The notes: a model not told the origin generated them from the letters alone. A DNA stretch of 64,000 bases from Halpernia frigidisoli (GCF_900113805.1 NZ_FOQT01000001.1:620001-684000); one strand, 5' to 3'; shown: positions 45,773 through 55,033, counted from the first letter of the stretch. A program made the numbers and translations.

Positions 45773-46294
45773 ATGACTAAAAAAACGCTCTTATTTTTCA
45801 TCATAATTTTCACCAGTTTTGGTATTAAATCTTTTGCACAAAAGGAAAAATTGAATGAAAAAATCGAAACTAAAAATATTGTAGAAATGTTAGATGGTTT
45901 TAATAAAGCCGCAGGTTCAGCAGATTTTAAAAAGTATTTCGACTATTATGATGCAGATTCTTATTTCATGGGAACGGACGCTACAGAACGTTGGAATAAA
46001 AAAGAATTTATGGTTTGGGCAAAACCATTTTTCGATAAAGGAAAAGCCTGGAATTTCACCGCAATCAAAAGAAATATTTATTTTTCACCGAACGGAAAAA
46101 TGGCTTGGTTTGATGAACTTTTAAGCACTCAAATGAAAATTTGCCGTGGATCTGGTGTTTTAGAAAAAACAAAATCTGGCTGGAAAGTAAAGCAATATGT
46201 TCTCTCCATTACCATTCCAAATTCGCTGTCAGAAGATATTACAATTTTAAAAGCACCGATAGAAGACAGTTTAATAGAAAAATTAACAAAATAA
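45773..46294 (+). CDS. exported NTF2/SnoaL-like protein
   Basis: A 173-residue protein with signal peptide (TLLFFIIIFTSFGIKSFAQ) and one NTF2-like cone domain: IVEMLDGFNKAAGSADFKKYFDYYDADSYFMGTD, then WNKKEFMVWAKPFF and GMLEKTKSGWKVKQYVLSITIPN-like ending GVLEKTKSGWKVKQYVLS. Such domains bind small molecules or act as hydrolases or isomerases; no activity can be assigned. It lies 36 bases after the GH13 gene and 3 bases before the permease start, so it is part of the starch operon. Confidence 0.85.
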   Translation: MTKKTLLFFIIIFTSFGIKSFAQKEKLNEKIETKNIVEMLDGFNKAAGSADFKKYFDYYDADSYFMGTDATERWNKKEFMVWAKPFFDKGKAWNFTAIKRNIYFSPNGKMAWFDELLSTQMKICRGSGVLEKTKSGWKVKQYVLSITIPNSLSEDITILKAPIEDSLIEKLTK

Positions 46295-46297
46295 AAA

Positions 46298-47707
46298 ATG
46301 ATTTCAAATCAAAAAAATACAGTTTTTACCAAGAGAATAAAACCAAATCTCTCGATTCCACAAATCATAAATATGAGCATGGGATTTTTAGGAATTCAAA
46401 TGGCATTCGGATTACAGAATGGAAACGCAAGTAGAATTCTTGCAAATTTGGGAGCAAATGTTGACCAATTATCCTGGTTTTGGCTGGTTGCACCAGTTAC
46501 GGGTCTAATTGTTCAACCAATTATTGGTCATATGGGCGATAATACCTGGAGTCCACTTGGACGGAGAAAACCTTATTTTCTAATTGGAGCGATTCTTTGT
46601 GCGGTCGGTTTGGTTTTCCTGCCAAATGCTGCTTCTGTTAATGCGATGATTGGCGCAAGTGTTTTACTTTTAGCCGTTATTTTCCTCGCAATGATGGATC
46701 TTTCCGTTAATATTGCAATGGAACCTTTTCGCGCTTTGGTTGGTGATATGTTACCTAAACATCAAGGAACAATTGGTTTTTCTGTGCAAACTATTTTGAT
46801 AGGAATTGGAGCTGTGATTGGTTCAGAAATGCCAAATTGGTTGACAAAACTGGGAGTTTCAAATGTCGCGCCCGAAGGTTTTGTAGCCGATAACGTTATT
46901 TATGCTTTTTATGTTGGCGCAGGAGTTTTAATGATTTCCATTTTATACACCATTTTTACGACAAAAGAATATTCCCCAAGAGAATTTGCAGAATTTGCAG
47001 GAGATGAAAGTATTGCAGAACCATCAAAATTTTCTGAAATGTTTAAGGATTTTGCGAAGATCCCGCCATTAATGAAAAAACTGGGAATTGTACAGTTCTT
47101 TTCCTGGTTCGCACTTTTCACCATGTGGGTCTTTACTACAACTGCCTTAGCAACCCACACTTTTGGATTGTCTCCTGAAGATACAAAATCACTGGAATTT
47201 AATAAAGCAGGTGATTTAACAGGGCATTTATTTGGACTTTATAATCTATTTGCAATTCCTTTCGCATTTTTATTAACACCAATTGCCAAACTTATTGGTA
47301 AGAAGCAAACGCACGCTTTGGCTTTATTTTGTGGTGGTTTAGGTTTAATTTCCATGTTTTTTATTAAAGATTCCGGGATGCTTTGGATTTCTATGGTCGG
47401 TCTTGGTTTCGCCTGGGCAAGTATTTTAGCGATGCCTTATGCCATGTTAATTGATGCAATTCCTACAAGAAAGATGGGCGTTTATATGGGAATATTTAAT
47501 TTCTTTATTGTTATTCCACAAATCATTAATGGTATTTTTGGTGGACCAATTGTGAAAAACTTATTCGGAAATATGGCAATGGATTACGTTGTAGTTGGTG
47601 GAGTTTGTATGCTCATTGCCTCGGCGATCACAATGTTTTTGATTCAAAATGATGAGAATGAATCGACAAAAGAATTGCAGGAAGAAATTCAGCAGATTCA
47701 TTTTTAA
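46298..47707 (+). CDS. MFS sugar permease, probable maltose/maltodextrin importer
   Basis: Inner-membrane transporter of 469 residues with about 12 helices. It resembles SLC45/GPH-type sugar:cation symporters. MGDNTWSPLGRRKPYFLIGA after the second helix, MDLSVNIAMEPFRALVGDMLP and WASILAMPYAMLIDAIP are characteristic of that branch. As the last gene of a sus locus it most likely takes up maltose or short maltodextrins released by the GH13 and GH97 enzymes. The start overlaps nothing and lies 3 bases after the NTF2-like gene. Confidence 0.9.
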   Translation: MISNQKNTVFTKRIKPNLSIPQIINMSMGFLGIQMAFGLQNGNASRILANLGANVDQLSWFWLVAPVTGLIVQPIIGHMGDNTWSPLGRRKPYFLIGAILCAVGLVFLPNAASVNAMIGASVLLLAVIFLAMMDLSVNIAMEPFRALVGDMLPKHQGTIGFSVQTILIGIGAVIGSEMPNWLTKLGVSNVAPEGFVADNVIYAFYVGAGVLMISILYTIFTTKEYSPREFAEFAGDESIAEPSKFSEMFKDFAKIPPLMKKLGIVQFFSWFALFTMWVFTTTALATHTFGLSPEDTKSLEFNKAGDLTGHLFGLYNLFAIPFAFLLTPIAKLIGKKQTHALALFCGGLGLISMFFIKDSGMLWISMVGLGFAWASILAMPYAMLIDAIPTRKMGVYMGIFNFFIVIPQIINGIFGGPIVKNLFGNMAMDYVVVGGVCMLIASAITMFLIQNDENESTKELQEEIQQIHF

Positions 47708-47726
47708 AAAAAGCTTAAATAATTTT

Positions 47727-47760
47727 AAAGTCCTGATTTTTCGTCAGGACTTTTTTTTTT
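47727..47760 (+). terminator. terminator of the starch-utilisation operon
   Basis: AAGTCCTGA and TCAGGACTT arms, then ten T residues. Confidence 0.9.
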
Positions 47761-47896
47761 GAAATGAGTTTTAAGAATTAATTTTTGTTTTAAATAAGTG
47801 ATTTTTTTCATACGATAATTGAATGGTTTCTTACCTTATGTCAACAATAAGTCGTTTTTTTTATTATAATTTTACAATTATAAAATACTAAAAATC

Positions 47897-48610
47897 ATGA
47901 AAACAGTTTTTCACAAATCAAATACAAGAGGTGGACAAAATCACGGATGGCTAAAATCATTTCACAGTTTTTCATTTGCCAACTTTTACGATCCTTCGAA
48001 AATGAATTTTGGAGCCTTAAGAGTTTTAAATGACGATACTGTAGAAAAAGGAATGGGTTTCGGACAACATGGCCATGCTAATATGGAGATCATTACCATT
48101 CCGATTTCCGGGAATTTGGCGCACAAAGATTCTATGGGAAATTCAGGAACGATTCAAAAAGGTGAGATTCAGATTATGAGTGCCGGAACTGGTATTCAAC
48201 ATTCAGAATTTAATGGAAGTAAAGAAAATCCTGTAGAATTTTTTCAAATTTGGGTGGTTCCAAACAAACAAAATGCAGAGCCGCGATATGATCAGTTTAA
48301 AATTTCAGATCAGGCTAAAATTAATGATTTTCAACAAATAATTTCGCCAAATAAAGATGATGCAGGAAGTTGGATCAATCAGGATTCATGGTTTAATCTA
48401 CTAACTACGAACGAATTGACACATAAAAAATATAATTTAAATAAAGCAGAAAATGGCATTTATATTTTTGTAATTTCGGGCTCTGCAAAAATCGGCGATC
48501 AAACTTTAGAACAAAGAGATGCTGTTGGAATTTGGGAAGTTGAAAGTTTTGAAATTAAAGCCGCAGAAAATTCGGAGATCCTTTTGATTGAAGTTCCGAT
48601 GAATATTTAA
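47897..48610 (+). CDS. pirin family protein
   Basis: Bicupin of the pirin family, 237 residues. The N-terminal metal site is complete: HGHANMEI with two His, GIQHSE with a third His, and Glu in the same segment. FHSFSFANFYDP and FFQIWVVPNK are family hallmarks. Some bacterial pirins act as quercetin dioxygenases, but the physiological role is often unknown. No signal peptide, so cytoplasmic. It is followed 105 bases later by the FMN reductase gene. Confidence 0.93.
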   Translation: MKTVFHKSNTRGGQNHGWLKSFHSFSFANFYDPSKMNFGALRVLNDDTVEKGMGFGQHGHANMEIITIPISGNLAHKDSMGNSGTIQKGEIQIMSAGTGIQHSEFNGSKENPVEFFQIWVVPNKQNAEPRYDQFKISDQAKINDFQQIISPNKDDAGSWINQDSWFNLLTTNELTHKKYNLNKAENGIYIFVISGSAKIGDQTLEQRDAVGIWEVESFEIKAAENSEILLIEVPMNI

Positions 48611-48715
48611 AAAACATCAAAATTAACGATAAATCGCCTTTTAAATTTAGATTTTACTTTAAATCAAAATTTAAAAAGCTACAAAAAAAACAAATAAAGT
48701 AATAAATAATAAATT

Positions 48716-49249
48716 ATGAAAATAATAGCATTCGCCGGAAGTAATTCTGAAACATCTGTAAATAAAAAATTAATTCATTTCGCAGCGACTTATTTTGATG
48801 GTCATGAAGTCGAAGTTTTAGATTTAAATAATTATGAAATGCCCATTTATAAGCCGGAACGCGAAGCCGCAGGACTTCCACAACTGGCCCTGGATTTCGC
48901 AGCGAAAATCGACTCTTCTGATTTAATCTTAATGTCTTTGGCAGAATATAATTCAACTTACACAACAGCTTTTAAAAATGTTTTTGACTGGATTTCCCGA
49001 GTTAAAGACCGTAAACATTTTGGTGAAAAACCAATGTTTTTGATGACAGCAGCGCCGGGACCTGGTGGTGGAAAAAACGTAATGGAAGCATTTTTAAAAC
49101 GCGCACCATTTAGCGGAACAACGGTTTTAGAGAATTTTATTTTACCTAAATTCAAAGATAATTTTGAAGAAGGAAAAGGGATTACAAATCCTAAATTAAA
49201 GACAGAATTTGAGCAAAAAATTGAAAGTGTAAAATCGCAGGTAAAATAA
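48716..49249 (+). CDS. NADPH-dependent FMN reductase-like protein
   Basis: Flavodoxin-fold oxidoreductase of 177 residues. The FMN phosphate-binding motif is FAGSNSETSVNKKL near the N terminus, followed by SLAEYNSTYTTAFKNVFDWIS and MTAAPGPGGGKNVME, as in FMN_red proteins. It probably reduces flavins, quinones or azo compounds with NAD(P)H in the cytoplasm. It is adjacent to the pirin gene, a pairing that suggests a shared redox or stress role; that is inference. Confidence 0.9.
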   Translation: MKIIAFAGSNSETSVNKKLIHFAATYFDGHEVEVLDLNNYEMPIYKPEREAAGLPQLALDFAAKIDSSDLILMSLAEYNSTYTTAFKNVFDWISRVKDRKHFGEKPMFLMTAAPGPGGGKNVMEAFLKRAPFSGTTVLENFILPKFKDNFEEGKGITNPKLKTEFEQKIESVKSQVK

Positions 49250-49297
49250 TTTTTTAAATTTAAATCAGATTAGTTTTCAGATTATTTAAATAAATCT

Positions 49298-49305
49298 TAT
49301 TTTTG
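49298..49305 (+). promoter_or_regulatory. promoter -7 element of the purM leader
   Basis: TATTTTTG, match to TAnnTTTG. It predicts a start near 49312 and hence a leader of about 175 bases before purM. Confidence 0.6.
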
Positions 49306-49338
49306 CAAAACGAAAACACTCAACATTTGAAAAAGTTA

Positions 49339-49401
49339 ATGCTTATTTTCACAAAACAACTTTTCCATGAAAATGGAGTCAAAATAAGCACCGATAAATA
49401 G
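49339..49401 (+). CDS. 20-residue ORF in the purM leader
   Basis: ATG to TAG, 20 codons, MLIFTKQLFHENGVKISTDK. It ends 2 bases before a terminator hairpin, the place expected of a leader peptide, but has no run of one amino acid. The same bases also form a 10-pair stem (49340-49349 with 49381-49390) around a smaller hairpin with a GAAA loop (63-68 and 73-78 of 493xx). Whether it is translated is unknown. Confidence 0.35.
   Translation: MLIFTKQLFHENGVKISTDK
49340..49390 (+). ncRNA. candidate structured leader element upstream of purM
   Basis: TGCTTATTTT pairs with AAAATAAGCA over ten pairs. Inside are an A-rich internal loop (CACAAAACAACTT) and the hairpin TTCCAT-GAAA-ATGGAG. A terminator follows within 13 bases. 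This is a riboswitch-like layout, but it matches no class I can recall. Function is unproven. Confidence 0.4.
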
Positions 49402-49402
49402 T

Positions 49403-49436
49403 AAAAAGCCGACGCCTAAAAGTGTCGGCTTTTTTA
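49403..49436 (+). terminator. terminator in the purM leader
   Basis: AGCCGAC and GTCGGCT arms with a short loop and six T residues, about 50 bases before the purM ATG and downstream of a promoter element. It should end most transcripts before purM unless prevented. Confidence 0.88.
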
Positions 49437-49487
49437 TTTAAATCAACTGAAAGAATTTGTTTTAGGACAACTTAAAAAATATAAAAT

Positions 49488-50477
49488 ATGAGCAATACTT
49501 ATAAATCCGCCGGCGTCGATAAAGAAGAAGGCTACAAAACGGTTGACAAAATAAAATCGGCCGTGGCTGAAACGCATAATAAAAATGTTCTTAATAATCT
49601 TGGAAGTTTTGGTGCGTTTTACGAAATTGGAAATTATAAAAATCCCGTTTTGGTTTCGGGAACAGATGGCGTAGGAACGAAGTTAAAAATTGCTTTAGAC
49701 ACAAAAAATTACGACTCTATCGGCATTGATTGTTTCGCAATGTGCGCAAATGATATCGTTTGTCATGGTGCAAAACCACTATTTTTTCTTGATTATTTGG
49801 CTTGTGGAAAATTAGATTCTAACGTTGCTGCAGAAATTGTTTTAGGAATGGTGAAAGCCTGCAAAGACAATGAATGCGCTTTAATTGGTGGTGAAACGGC
49901 GGAAATGCCTGGAATGTATAAGGATGGTGATTACGATGTTGCAGGATTCTGTGTCGGAATTGTTGAGAAAGAAAATATTATTGATGGTTCAAAAATCAAA
50001 TCTGGCGATGTGATTATTTGTTTGCCAAGTTCAGGTTTTCATTCTAATGGATTTTCTTTGGTAAGAAAAATTTTCCCGGATTTTAATGAAACTTTTGAAG
50101 GAAAACCACTTTTCGAAACTCTTTTAGTGCCAACAAAACTCTATTATCAGGATATTAAAAAGTTATCTGACAAAGTAGAAATTAGCGGAATTGCACACAT
50201 TACTGGCGGCGGAATTATCGAAAATATCCCAAGAATTATTCCTGAAGGTTTGTGTGCAAAAATTGAAATCGACAAGATAGAAATTCCAAGCATCATGTTG
50301 GAATGCGAAAAACGCGGAAATATTGAACGACATGAAATGTTTGGAACGTTTAATATGGGCGTCGGAATGGTCGTTGTTGTTGATGAAAGTTTAGCTAATC
50401 AGGTTTTAGAAATTTTACCGGAAACTTATATAATTGGTGAAATCGTAGAAAATGACGAGAAATTTATTTTAAATTAA
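49488..50477 (+). CDS. purM: phosphoribosylformylglycinamidine cyclo-ligase (AIR synthase)
   Basis: PurM closes the imidazole ring to give AIR in purine synthesis, using ATP. It has 329 residues. TDGVGTKLKIA, CFAMCANDIVCHGAKPLFFLDYLA and GGETAEMPGMY are the conserved substrate and ATP segments, and HITGGGIIENIPR lies in the second domain. The stop overlaps the purN start by one base, indicating translational coupling. Its leader carries a terminator and may be regulated by attenuation. Confidence 0.96.
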   Translation: MSNTYKSAGVDKEEGYKTVDKIKSAVAETHNKNVLNNLGSFGAFYEIGNYKNPVLVSGTDGVGTKLKIALDTKNYDSIGIDCFAMCANDIVCHGAKPLFFLDYLACGKLDSNVAAEIVLGMVKACKDNECALIGGETAEMPGMYKDGDYDVAGFCVGIVEKENIIDGSKIKSGDVIICLPSSGFHSNGFSLVRKIFPDFNETFEGKPLFETLLVPTKLYYQDIKKLSDKVEISGIAHITGGGIIENIPRIIPEGLCAKIEIDKIEIPSIMLECEKRGNIERHEMFGTFNMGVGMVVVVDESLANQVLEILPETYIIGEIVENDEKFILN

Positions 50478-51052
50478 TGAAAAATATTTGCATTCTACTT
50501 TCAGGTTCGGGAACCAATCTTCAAAATATTGCAGAGTGTATTTCTAACGGTGAAATTGAAAATGCTGAGATCAATTTAGTAATTGCAGATCGAGATTGTT
50601 TTGGTTTAGAACGCGCTCAAAATTTAGGTTTAAAATCAGTTTTAATTAAAAAAGGGAAAAATTTCACCGAAAACTTAGTAAATGAAATTCCAGAAAATAT
50701 CGATTTGATTGTTTTGGCCGGATTTCTTTCCATTTTAAATAAAGAATTTTTCACTCAAATCTCTATTCCAATTATCAATATTCATCCATCATTATTACCA
50801 AAATTTGGTGGAAAAGGAATGTGGGGAAATCACGTTCACGAAGCGGTAATTACCGAAAACGCAACTGAAAGTGGCGCAACTGTTCATTATGTAACTGAAG
50901 AAGTAGACGCCGGAAATATTATTTTACAAAAATCTGTTCAAATTTCCGAAGGCGAAACTGCTGAAACTTTAGCCGAAAAAATTCATAAAATAGAATATGA
51001 AATTTTTCCGCAAGCCATTAATTTAATCTTAAAAAAATTACAAAACACTTGA
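50477..51052 (+). CDS. purN: phosphoribosylglycinamide formyltransferase
   Basis: PurN formylates GAR using 10-formyl-tetrahydrofolate. It has 191 residues. SGSGTNLQNI at the N terminus binds the phosphate. The catalytic Asn-His-Asp set lies in INIHPSLLPKFGGKGMWG and HYVTEEVDAGNII. It starts at the last base of purM. Confidence 0.96.
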   Translation: MKNICILLSGSGTNLQNIAECISNGEIENAEINLVIADRDCFGLERAQNLGLKSVLIKKGKNFTENLVNEIPENIDLIVLAGFLSILNKEFFTQISIPIINIHPSLLPKFGGKGMWGNHVHEAVITENATESGATVHYVTEEVDAGNIILQKSVQISEGETAETLAEKIHKIEYEIFPQAINLILKKLQNT

Positions 51053-51063
51053 AATTATTAAAT

Positions 51064-51927
51064 ATGAAAAAACTGTATTATTTTCTTTTCTTTTTAATTT
51101 CACTTTCTACTTTAAAAAGTCAAAATAAAACTTTAAAATTTGACCATAATTATATCGACTCAGAAAACCATTGGATCACTGTCAAAAACGATAAGACACC
51201 CGGACAGATTTTTTTCGCATACCTTTATTTTGATGAAAGTGGTGGGGGATATTCACTTAGATCTTTGGGTTCATTTAATTATGATAACGAAAAAATTTCT
51301 GATATTAAAAAGTCTGATAATGAAAAATCAGCAAATATTATGAGAGTTCCAAATGCTAAAATTGCCTTTGGATGGTTAGATAATTTTCAAGTTAAAGATT
51401 TAGGTTTACCTGAAGTACCTTTATATATGAAAGTGTATAATTCAATAGATGATAAAAATGAAAAAATAGTTGAAAGAGCGAGTTCGATGAATGGCTTAGG
51501 TGACAGTAAAAATGCGGTAGCACAATTACAGAAAGTTTACGACAATAAGTTTAAAAGTAAAAAATTATATTTTGAGATGGCTTATGCACTGAACGCATTA
51601 GGAAATTTTGAAATGGCAAAAAAAATTGCTGAAGAAGCATTAACAAATAATTTTAAGGATGAATTTATTGATAAGGAATATTTATACGCTCTGATACATT
51701 CTAATAATCTTGAAATTGCAGATCAATTTTTGAAAAAAAATATTTCTGAAATCAAAAGTCCTATAAACAGGGAAGAATCAATAGTTAATATTTTAAATTT
51801 TGCTTCAAAAAATAAACAAACTGTAATATTTAATTATTGGCTAAAATTTTATTACGGTGAATTTTCAAACAATGGAAAATATAAAGATGCCGTTAAAAAA
51901 TTTGAATCTGATATAAATCAAAAATAA
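51064..51927 (+). CDS. unknown exported protein with TPR-like helices, within the purine operon
   Basis: A 287-residue protein of no named family. The ATG at 51064 is chosen over a TTG overlapping purN because it opens the signal peptide (MKKLYYFLFFLISLSTLKSQ). It has a beta-rich first half (about 20-130) and a helical second half with tetratricopeptide-like periodicity (NAVAQLQKVYDNKFKSKKLY, EMAYALNALGNFEMAKKIAEEAL). It is probably periplasmic. It sits 11 bases after purN and 39 before purH, so it is likely co-transcribed, yet an exported protein has no obvious role in purine synthesis. Low GC compared with the pur genes. Confidence 0.75.
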   Translation: MKKLYYFLFFLISLSTLKSQNKTLKFDHNYIDSENHWITVKNDKTPGQIFFAYLYFDESGGGYSLRSLGSFNYDNEKISDIKKSDNEKSANIMRVPNAKIAFGWLDNFQVKDLGLPEVPLYMKVYNSIDDKNEKIVERASSMNGLGDSKNAVAQLQKVYDNKFKSKKLYFEMAYALNALGNFEMAKKIAEEALTNNFKDEFIDKEYLYALIHSNNLEIADQFLKKNISEIKSPINREESIVNILNFASKNKQTVIFNYWLKFYYGEFSNNGKYKDAVKKFESDINQK

Positions 51928-51966
51928 AATATTTAAAAATATCACATTCTGTCCAAAAAAATATTT

Positions 51967-53478
51967 ATGAAAAAAAGAGTTCTAATTTCCGTTTCCGATA
52001 AAAGCAATTTAATAGAGTTTGCTCAATTTTTAGAAAGTAAAAATTACGAAATTATTTCGACTGGCGGCACTTTCAAACATTTAAAAGAAGCGGGTTTAAA
52101 ACCCATTCAAATTGATGAAATAACAGAATTTCCGGAAATGTTAGACGGAAGAGTGAAAACTTTACATCCAAAAATTCATGGCGGTTTATTGGCTTTAAGA
52201 GAAAATTCTGAACACATGAAAACTATTGAAAACCATGAAATTGGTTTAATTGATATGGTAATTGTGAATCTTTATCCGTTTTTTGAAAATGCTGGTAGTG
52301 AAAAATCTTTAGCAGAAAAAATCGAATTTATTGATATTGGCGGCCCTTCAATGTTACGTTCTGGTGCGAAAAACTTTAAAGATGTTGTGGTTTTGACAGG
52401 TGTTAAAGATTATGATTTAATTCAAAAGGAAATGGAAAACGGCGAAGTTTCTTTTGAAACTAAAAAGAAATTAGCTGGAAAAGTTTTTAATTTAACTTCA
52501 GCTTACGACGCTGCGATTTCTAAAATGTTGTTAGAAGAAGAATTTCCTCAGTATTTAGAAGCGTCTTATAAGAAAGTTTCAGATTTAAGATACGGCGAAA
52601 ATCCACATCAAAAAGCGGCATATTATGTTTCAACTGTTGAAAATGGCGCGATGAAAGATTTCGAAATTTTAGGCGGTAAAGAATTGTCATTTAATAATTT
52701 AAGAGATTTAGATCTTTGCTGGAAAGTGGTGAATGAATTTAAAAATGAAATGGTTTGTTGCGCTGTAAAACATTCTACACCTTGCGGCGTTGCCGTTGGA
52801 AATTCTGAATTAGAAACTTACAAAAAAGCCTTCGAATGCGACCCAATGTCAATCTTCGGTGGAATTGTAGGTATGAATTTTAAAGTTAATGCAAAAACTG
52901 CAGAAGAATTAAACAAAACATTTTTAGAAATAGTTGCGGCGACAGATTTTGACGATGACGCTTTAGAAATATTAAAAAAGAAAAAAAATCTTCGAATTAT
53001 TAAAATTAAAAATACGGTTTCAGATGCGCAAACCTGGGTGAAAATAGATGGCGGAATGCTGGTTCAATCTGCAGACAATCAGTTTTCTGAAGATATAAAA
53101 TGTGTTACAGAAACTCAACCAACAGAAACGCAAAAATCTGCGTTACTTTTTAGCCAAAGAATTGTAAAATACGTAAAATCCAACGCCATTGTCGTTTCAA
53201 ACGGAACACAGGCTTTGGGAATTGGAGGCGGACAAGTCAACCGAATCTGGGCAACAGAACAAGCAATTTCCAGAGCGAAAGAAAAATTTTCCGGCGATTT
53301 AGTTTTAGCATCTGATGCATTTTTTCCATTTAGAGATGTTGTAGATTTTTGTGCAAAAGAGGGAATTACCGCAATTATTCAGCCCGGAGGTTCTATGAAA
53401 GATTCAGAATCGATCGAAGCAGCCGACGAACATAAAATTCCAATGCTTTTCACCGGAATGCGTCATTTTTTCCATTAA
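51967..53478 (+). CDS. purH: bifunctional AICAR transformylase / IMP cyclohydrolase
   Basis: PurH performs the last two steps to IMP. It has 503 residues, normal length. The N-terminal MGS-like cyclohydrolase domain starts [14 protein letters not shown] with [13 protein letters not shown]. The C-terminal transformylase domain has [14 protein letters not shown] and the catalytic [11 protein letters not shown]. The C-terminal [13 protein letters not shown] and GMRHFFH are typical. It is the last gene of purM-purN-unknown-purH. Confidence 0.97.
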   Translation: MKKRVLISVSDKSNLIEFAQFLESKNYEIISTGGTFKHLKEAGLKPIQIDEITEFPEMLDGRVKTLHPKIHGGLLALRENSEHMKTIENHEIGLIDMVIVNLYPFFENAGSEKSLAEKIEFIDIGGPSMLRSGAKNFKDVVVLTGVKDYDLIQKEMENGEVSFETKKKLAGKVFNLTSAYDAAISKMLLEEEFPQYLEASYKKVSDLRYGENPHQKAAYYVSTVENGAMKDFEILGGKELSFNNLRDLDLCWKVVNEFKNEMVCCAVKHSTPCGVAVGNSELETYKKAFECDPMSIFGGIVGMNFKVNAKTAEELNKTFLEIVAATDFDDDALEILKKKKNLRIIKIKNTVSDAQTWVKIDGGMLVQSADNQFSEDIKCVTETQPTETQKSALLFSQRIVKYVKSNAIVVSNGTQALGIGGGQVNRIWATEQAISRAKEKFSGDLVLASDAFFPFRDVVDFCAKEGITAIIQPGGSMKDSESIEAADEHKIPMLFTGMRHFFH

Positions 53479-53530
53479 AATTAATTAGAAAAATTTGAGT
53501 TAAAAATTTGAGCACCATTCTTTAAAAACC

Positions 53531-53538
53531 TAAATTTG
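53531..53538 (+). promoter_or_regulatory. purD promoter -7 element
   Basis: TAAATTTG, exact match to TAnnTTTG, about 100 bases before the purD ATG. The leader between (53545-53639) contains a small CTCT/AGAG hairpin but no terminator. Confidence 0.6.
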
Positions 53539-53639
53539 CAAATTAAAATATTAAGATTTCATTTAAGTAATTGCAAAAAAATCTCTTTGAAAAACAGAGT
53601 TAAAGCGACTACTTAGAGAAATAACATTTAAAACTACTT

Positions 53640-54878
53640 ATGAAAATATTAATCGTCGGAAACGGCGCACGCGAATCTGCGCTCGGCGTAAAACTACAGG
53701 AAGACAAAAGAATCTCTAAAATATTTTTTGCAAAAGGAAATGCAACTACAGATAATATCGGTCAGAATTATTTTGAAAGCGACATTGTTTCACTTCGAAA
53801 TTTAGCAATTCAAGAAAATATAGATTTAACGATCGTTGGACCTGAAGCGCCTTTAGTAGATGGAATCGTGGATGATTTTCGCAAACACGATCTGAAAATT
53901 TTTGGAGCAACAGCAAGATGTGCAAAACTTGAGGGAAGCAAAGCTTACTCTAAAAAGTTCATGCAGACTTACAATATAAAAACGGCAAAAGCACAAGTTT
54001 TTGAAGCGTATCACGATGCAATCGCTTATGTGAAAAACCACGATTATCCTTTGGTGATCAAAGCCAGCGGTTTGGCAGGTGGAAAAGGAGTTGTGGTTTG
54101 CGAAGATGTTTTGGAAGCCAACGCGACTATTCACAAATTTATGATTGACAGAATTTACGGTGATGCCGGAATTCAGCTCGTGATCGAAGATTTTTTAGAA
54201 GGTTACGAAGTTTCAATTATTGCTTTTTCAAACGGTCAAAAATTATTTCCATGTATTCCTGCGAAAGATTATAAAAAAGCCGGGAAAGGCGAAACCGGTG
54301 CAAATACCGGTGGAATGGGTTCCGCGGCGCCAAGTCCGGAGTGGACTGCTGAAAATCAAATCGACTTTGAAAAAAATATTCTTGAACCAACTATTTTTGG
54401 TTTGCAGGAGAAAAATTTAAATTTCCGCGGCTTTATATTTTTTGGTTTAATGGTCACAAAAAATGGCTGCTATTTACTGGAATACAATATGCGTCTTGGT
54501 GATCCTGAAACGCAGGTTTTAATGGCACTTTTAGAAAATAATTTGGTAGATACTATAGAATCCTGCTTAAATGGTGATGATGTCGAGCTTAAATTTTCTG
54601 ATAAAAAAGCCGTTTGTTTGGTCATTTGTTCCGGCGGTTATCCGCAAAACTACGAAACTGGCTTCGAGATAAAAGGCACAGATAAAGTGGAACATTCCAC
54701 CTTGCTTTTTGCAGGTGCTTCCCGCGAAGCAAAACGTATCGTGACGAGTGGTGGCCGCGTTCTAAGTCTCGTAGCAACTGGCGATTCTTTCGACGAAGCT
54801 CGTGATAAAGTTTATGCAGATGCGCTTCCGATACATTTCGACTACGCTTATTACCGCGACGATATTGGTAAATTTTAA
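53640..54878 (+). CDS. purD: phosphoribosylamine--glycine ligase
   Basis: PurD joins phosphoribosylamine and glycine to GAR with ATP. It has 412 residues. The N-terminal domain has VGNGARESALG and TIVGPEAPLVDGI. The ATP-grasp core has KASGLAGGKGVVVC and ANTGGMGSAAPSPEWT, and EYNMRLGDPETQVLM binds metal. It has its own promoter element and terminator, so it is a unit separate from purMNH and guaA. Confidence 0.97.
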   Translation: MKILIVGNGARESALGVKLQEDKRISKIFFAKGNATTDNIGQNYFESDIVSLRNLAIQENIDLTIVGPEAPLVDGIVDDFRKHDLKIFGATARCAKLEGSKAYSKKFMQTYNIKTAKAQVFEAYHDAIAYVKNHDYPLVIKASGLAGGKGVVVCEDVLEANATIHKFMIDRIYGDAGIQLVIEDFLEGYEVSIIAFSNGQKLFPCIPAKDYKKAGKGETGANTGGMGSAAPSPEWTAENQIDFEKNILEPTIFGLQEKNLNFRGFIFFGLMVTKNGCYLLEYNMRLGDPETQVLMALLENNLVDTIESCLNGDDVELKFSDKKAVCLVICSGGYPQNYETGFEIKGTDKVEHSTLLFAGASREAKRIVTSGGRVLSLVATGDSFDEARDKVYADALPIHFDYAYYRDDIGKF

Positions 54879-54884
54879 AAAACT

Positions 54885-54913
54885 AAAGACGTAATTATTT
54901 GCGTCTTTTTTTT
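54885..54913 (+). terminator. terminator after purD
   Basis: AAAGACG and CGTCTTT arms followed by a T run. Confidence 0.85.
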
Positions 54914-54925
54914 ATATTTTTAGGA

Positions 54926-55033
54926 GCCGGGAACCTGCTATCCGCTGTATCTTTTTTATAATTTTTTAAATTTTCTACAAGTTCTAAAAAAATATAAAAA
55001 AGGATGCCGCTTCTATCAGGGCTAGTTACAGGT
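54926..55033 (-). repeat. dispersed structured repeat, copy G (variant)
   Basis: On the minus strand: TAGCCCTGATAGAAGCGGCATCC, T run, AT-rich loop, A run, GATACAGCGGATAGCAGG and CCCGGC. The layout matches the other copies (pyrimidine-rich stem after a GGNATCC block, CGGATAGC on the far side) but the sequence is more diverged. It lies between purD and guaA. Confidence 0.65.

Noticed and set aside
49340-49436. Assignment of the purM leader to a known riboswitch class (purine, ZTP, PRPP, THF, preQ1)
   Set aside because: None of the conserved core sequences of those classes that I can recall is present; left as an unclassified candidate.
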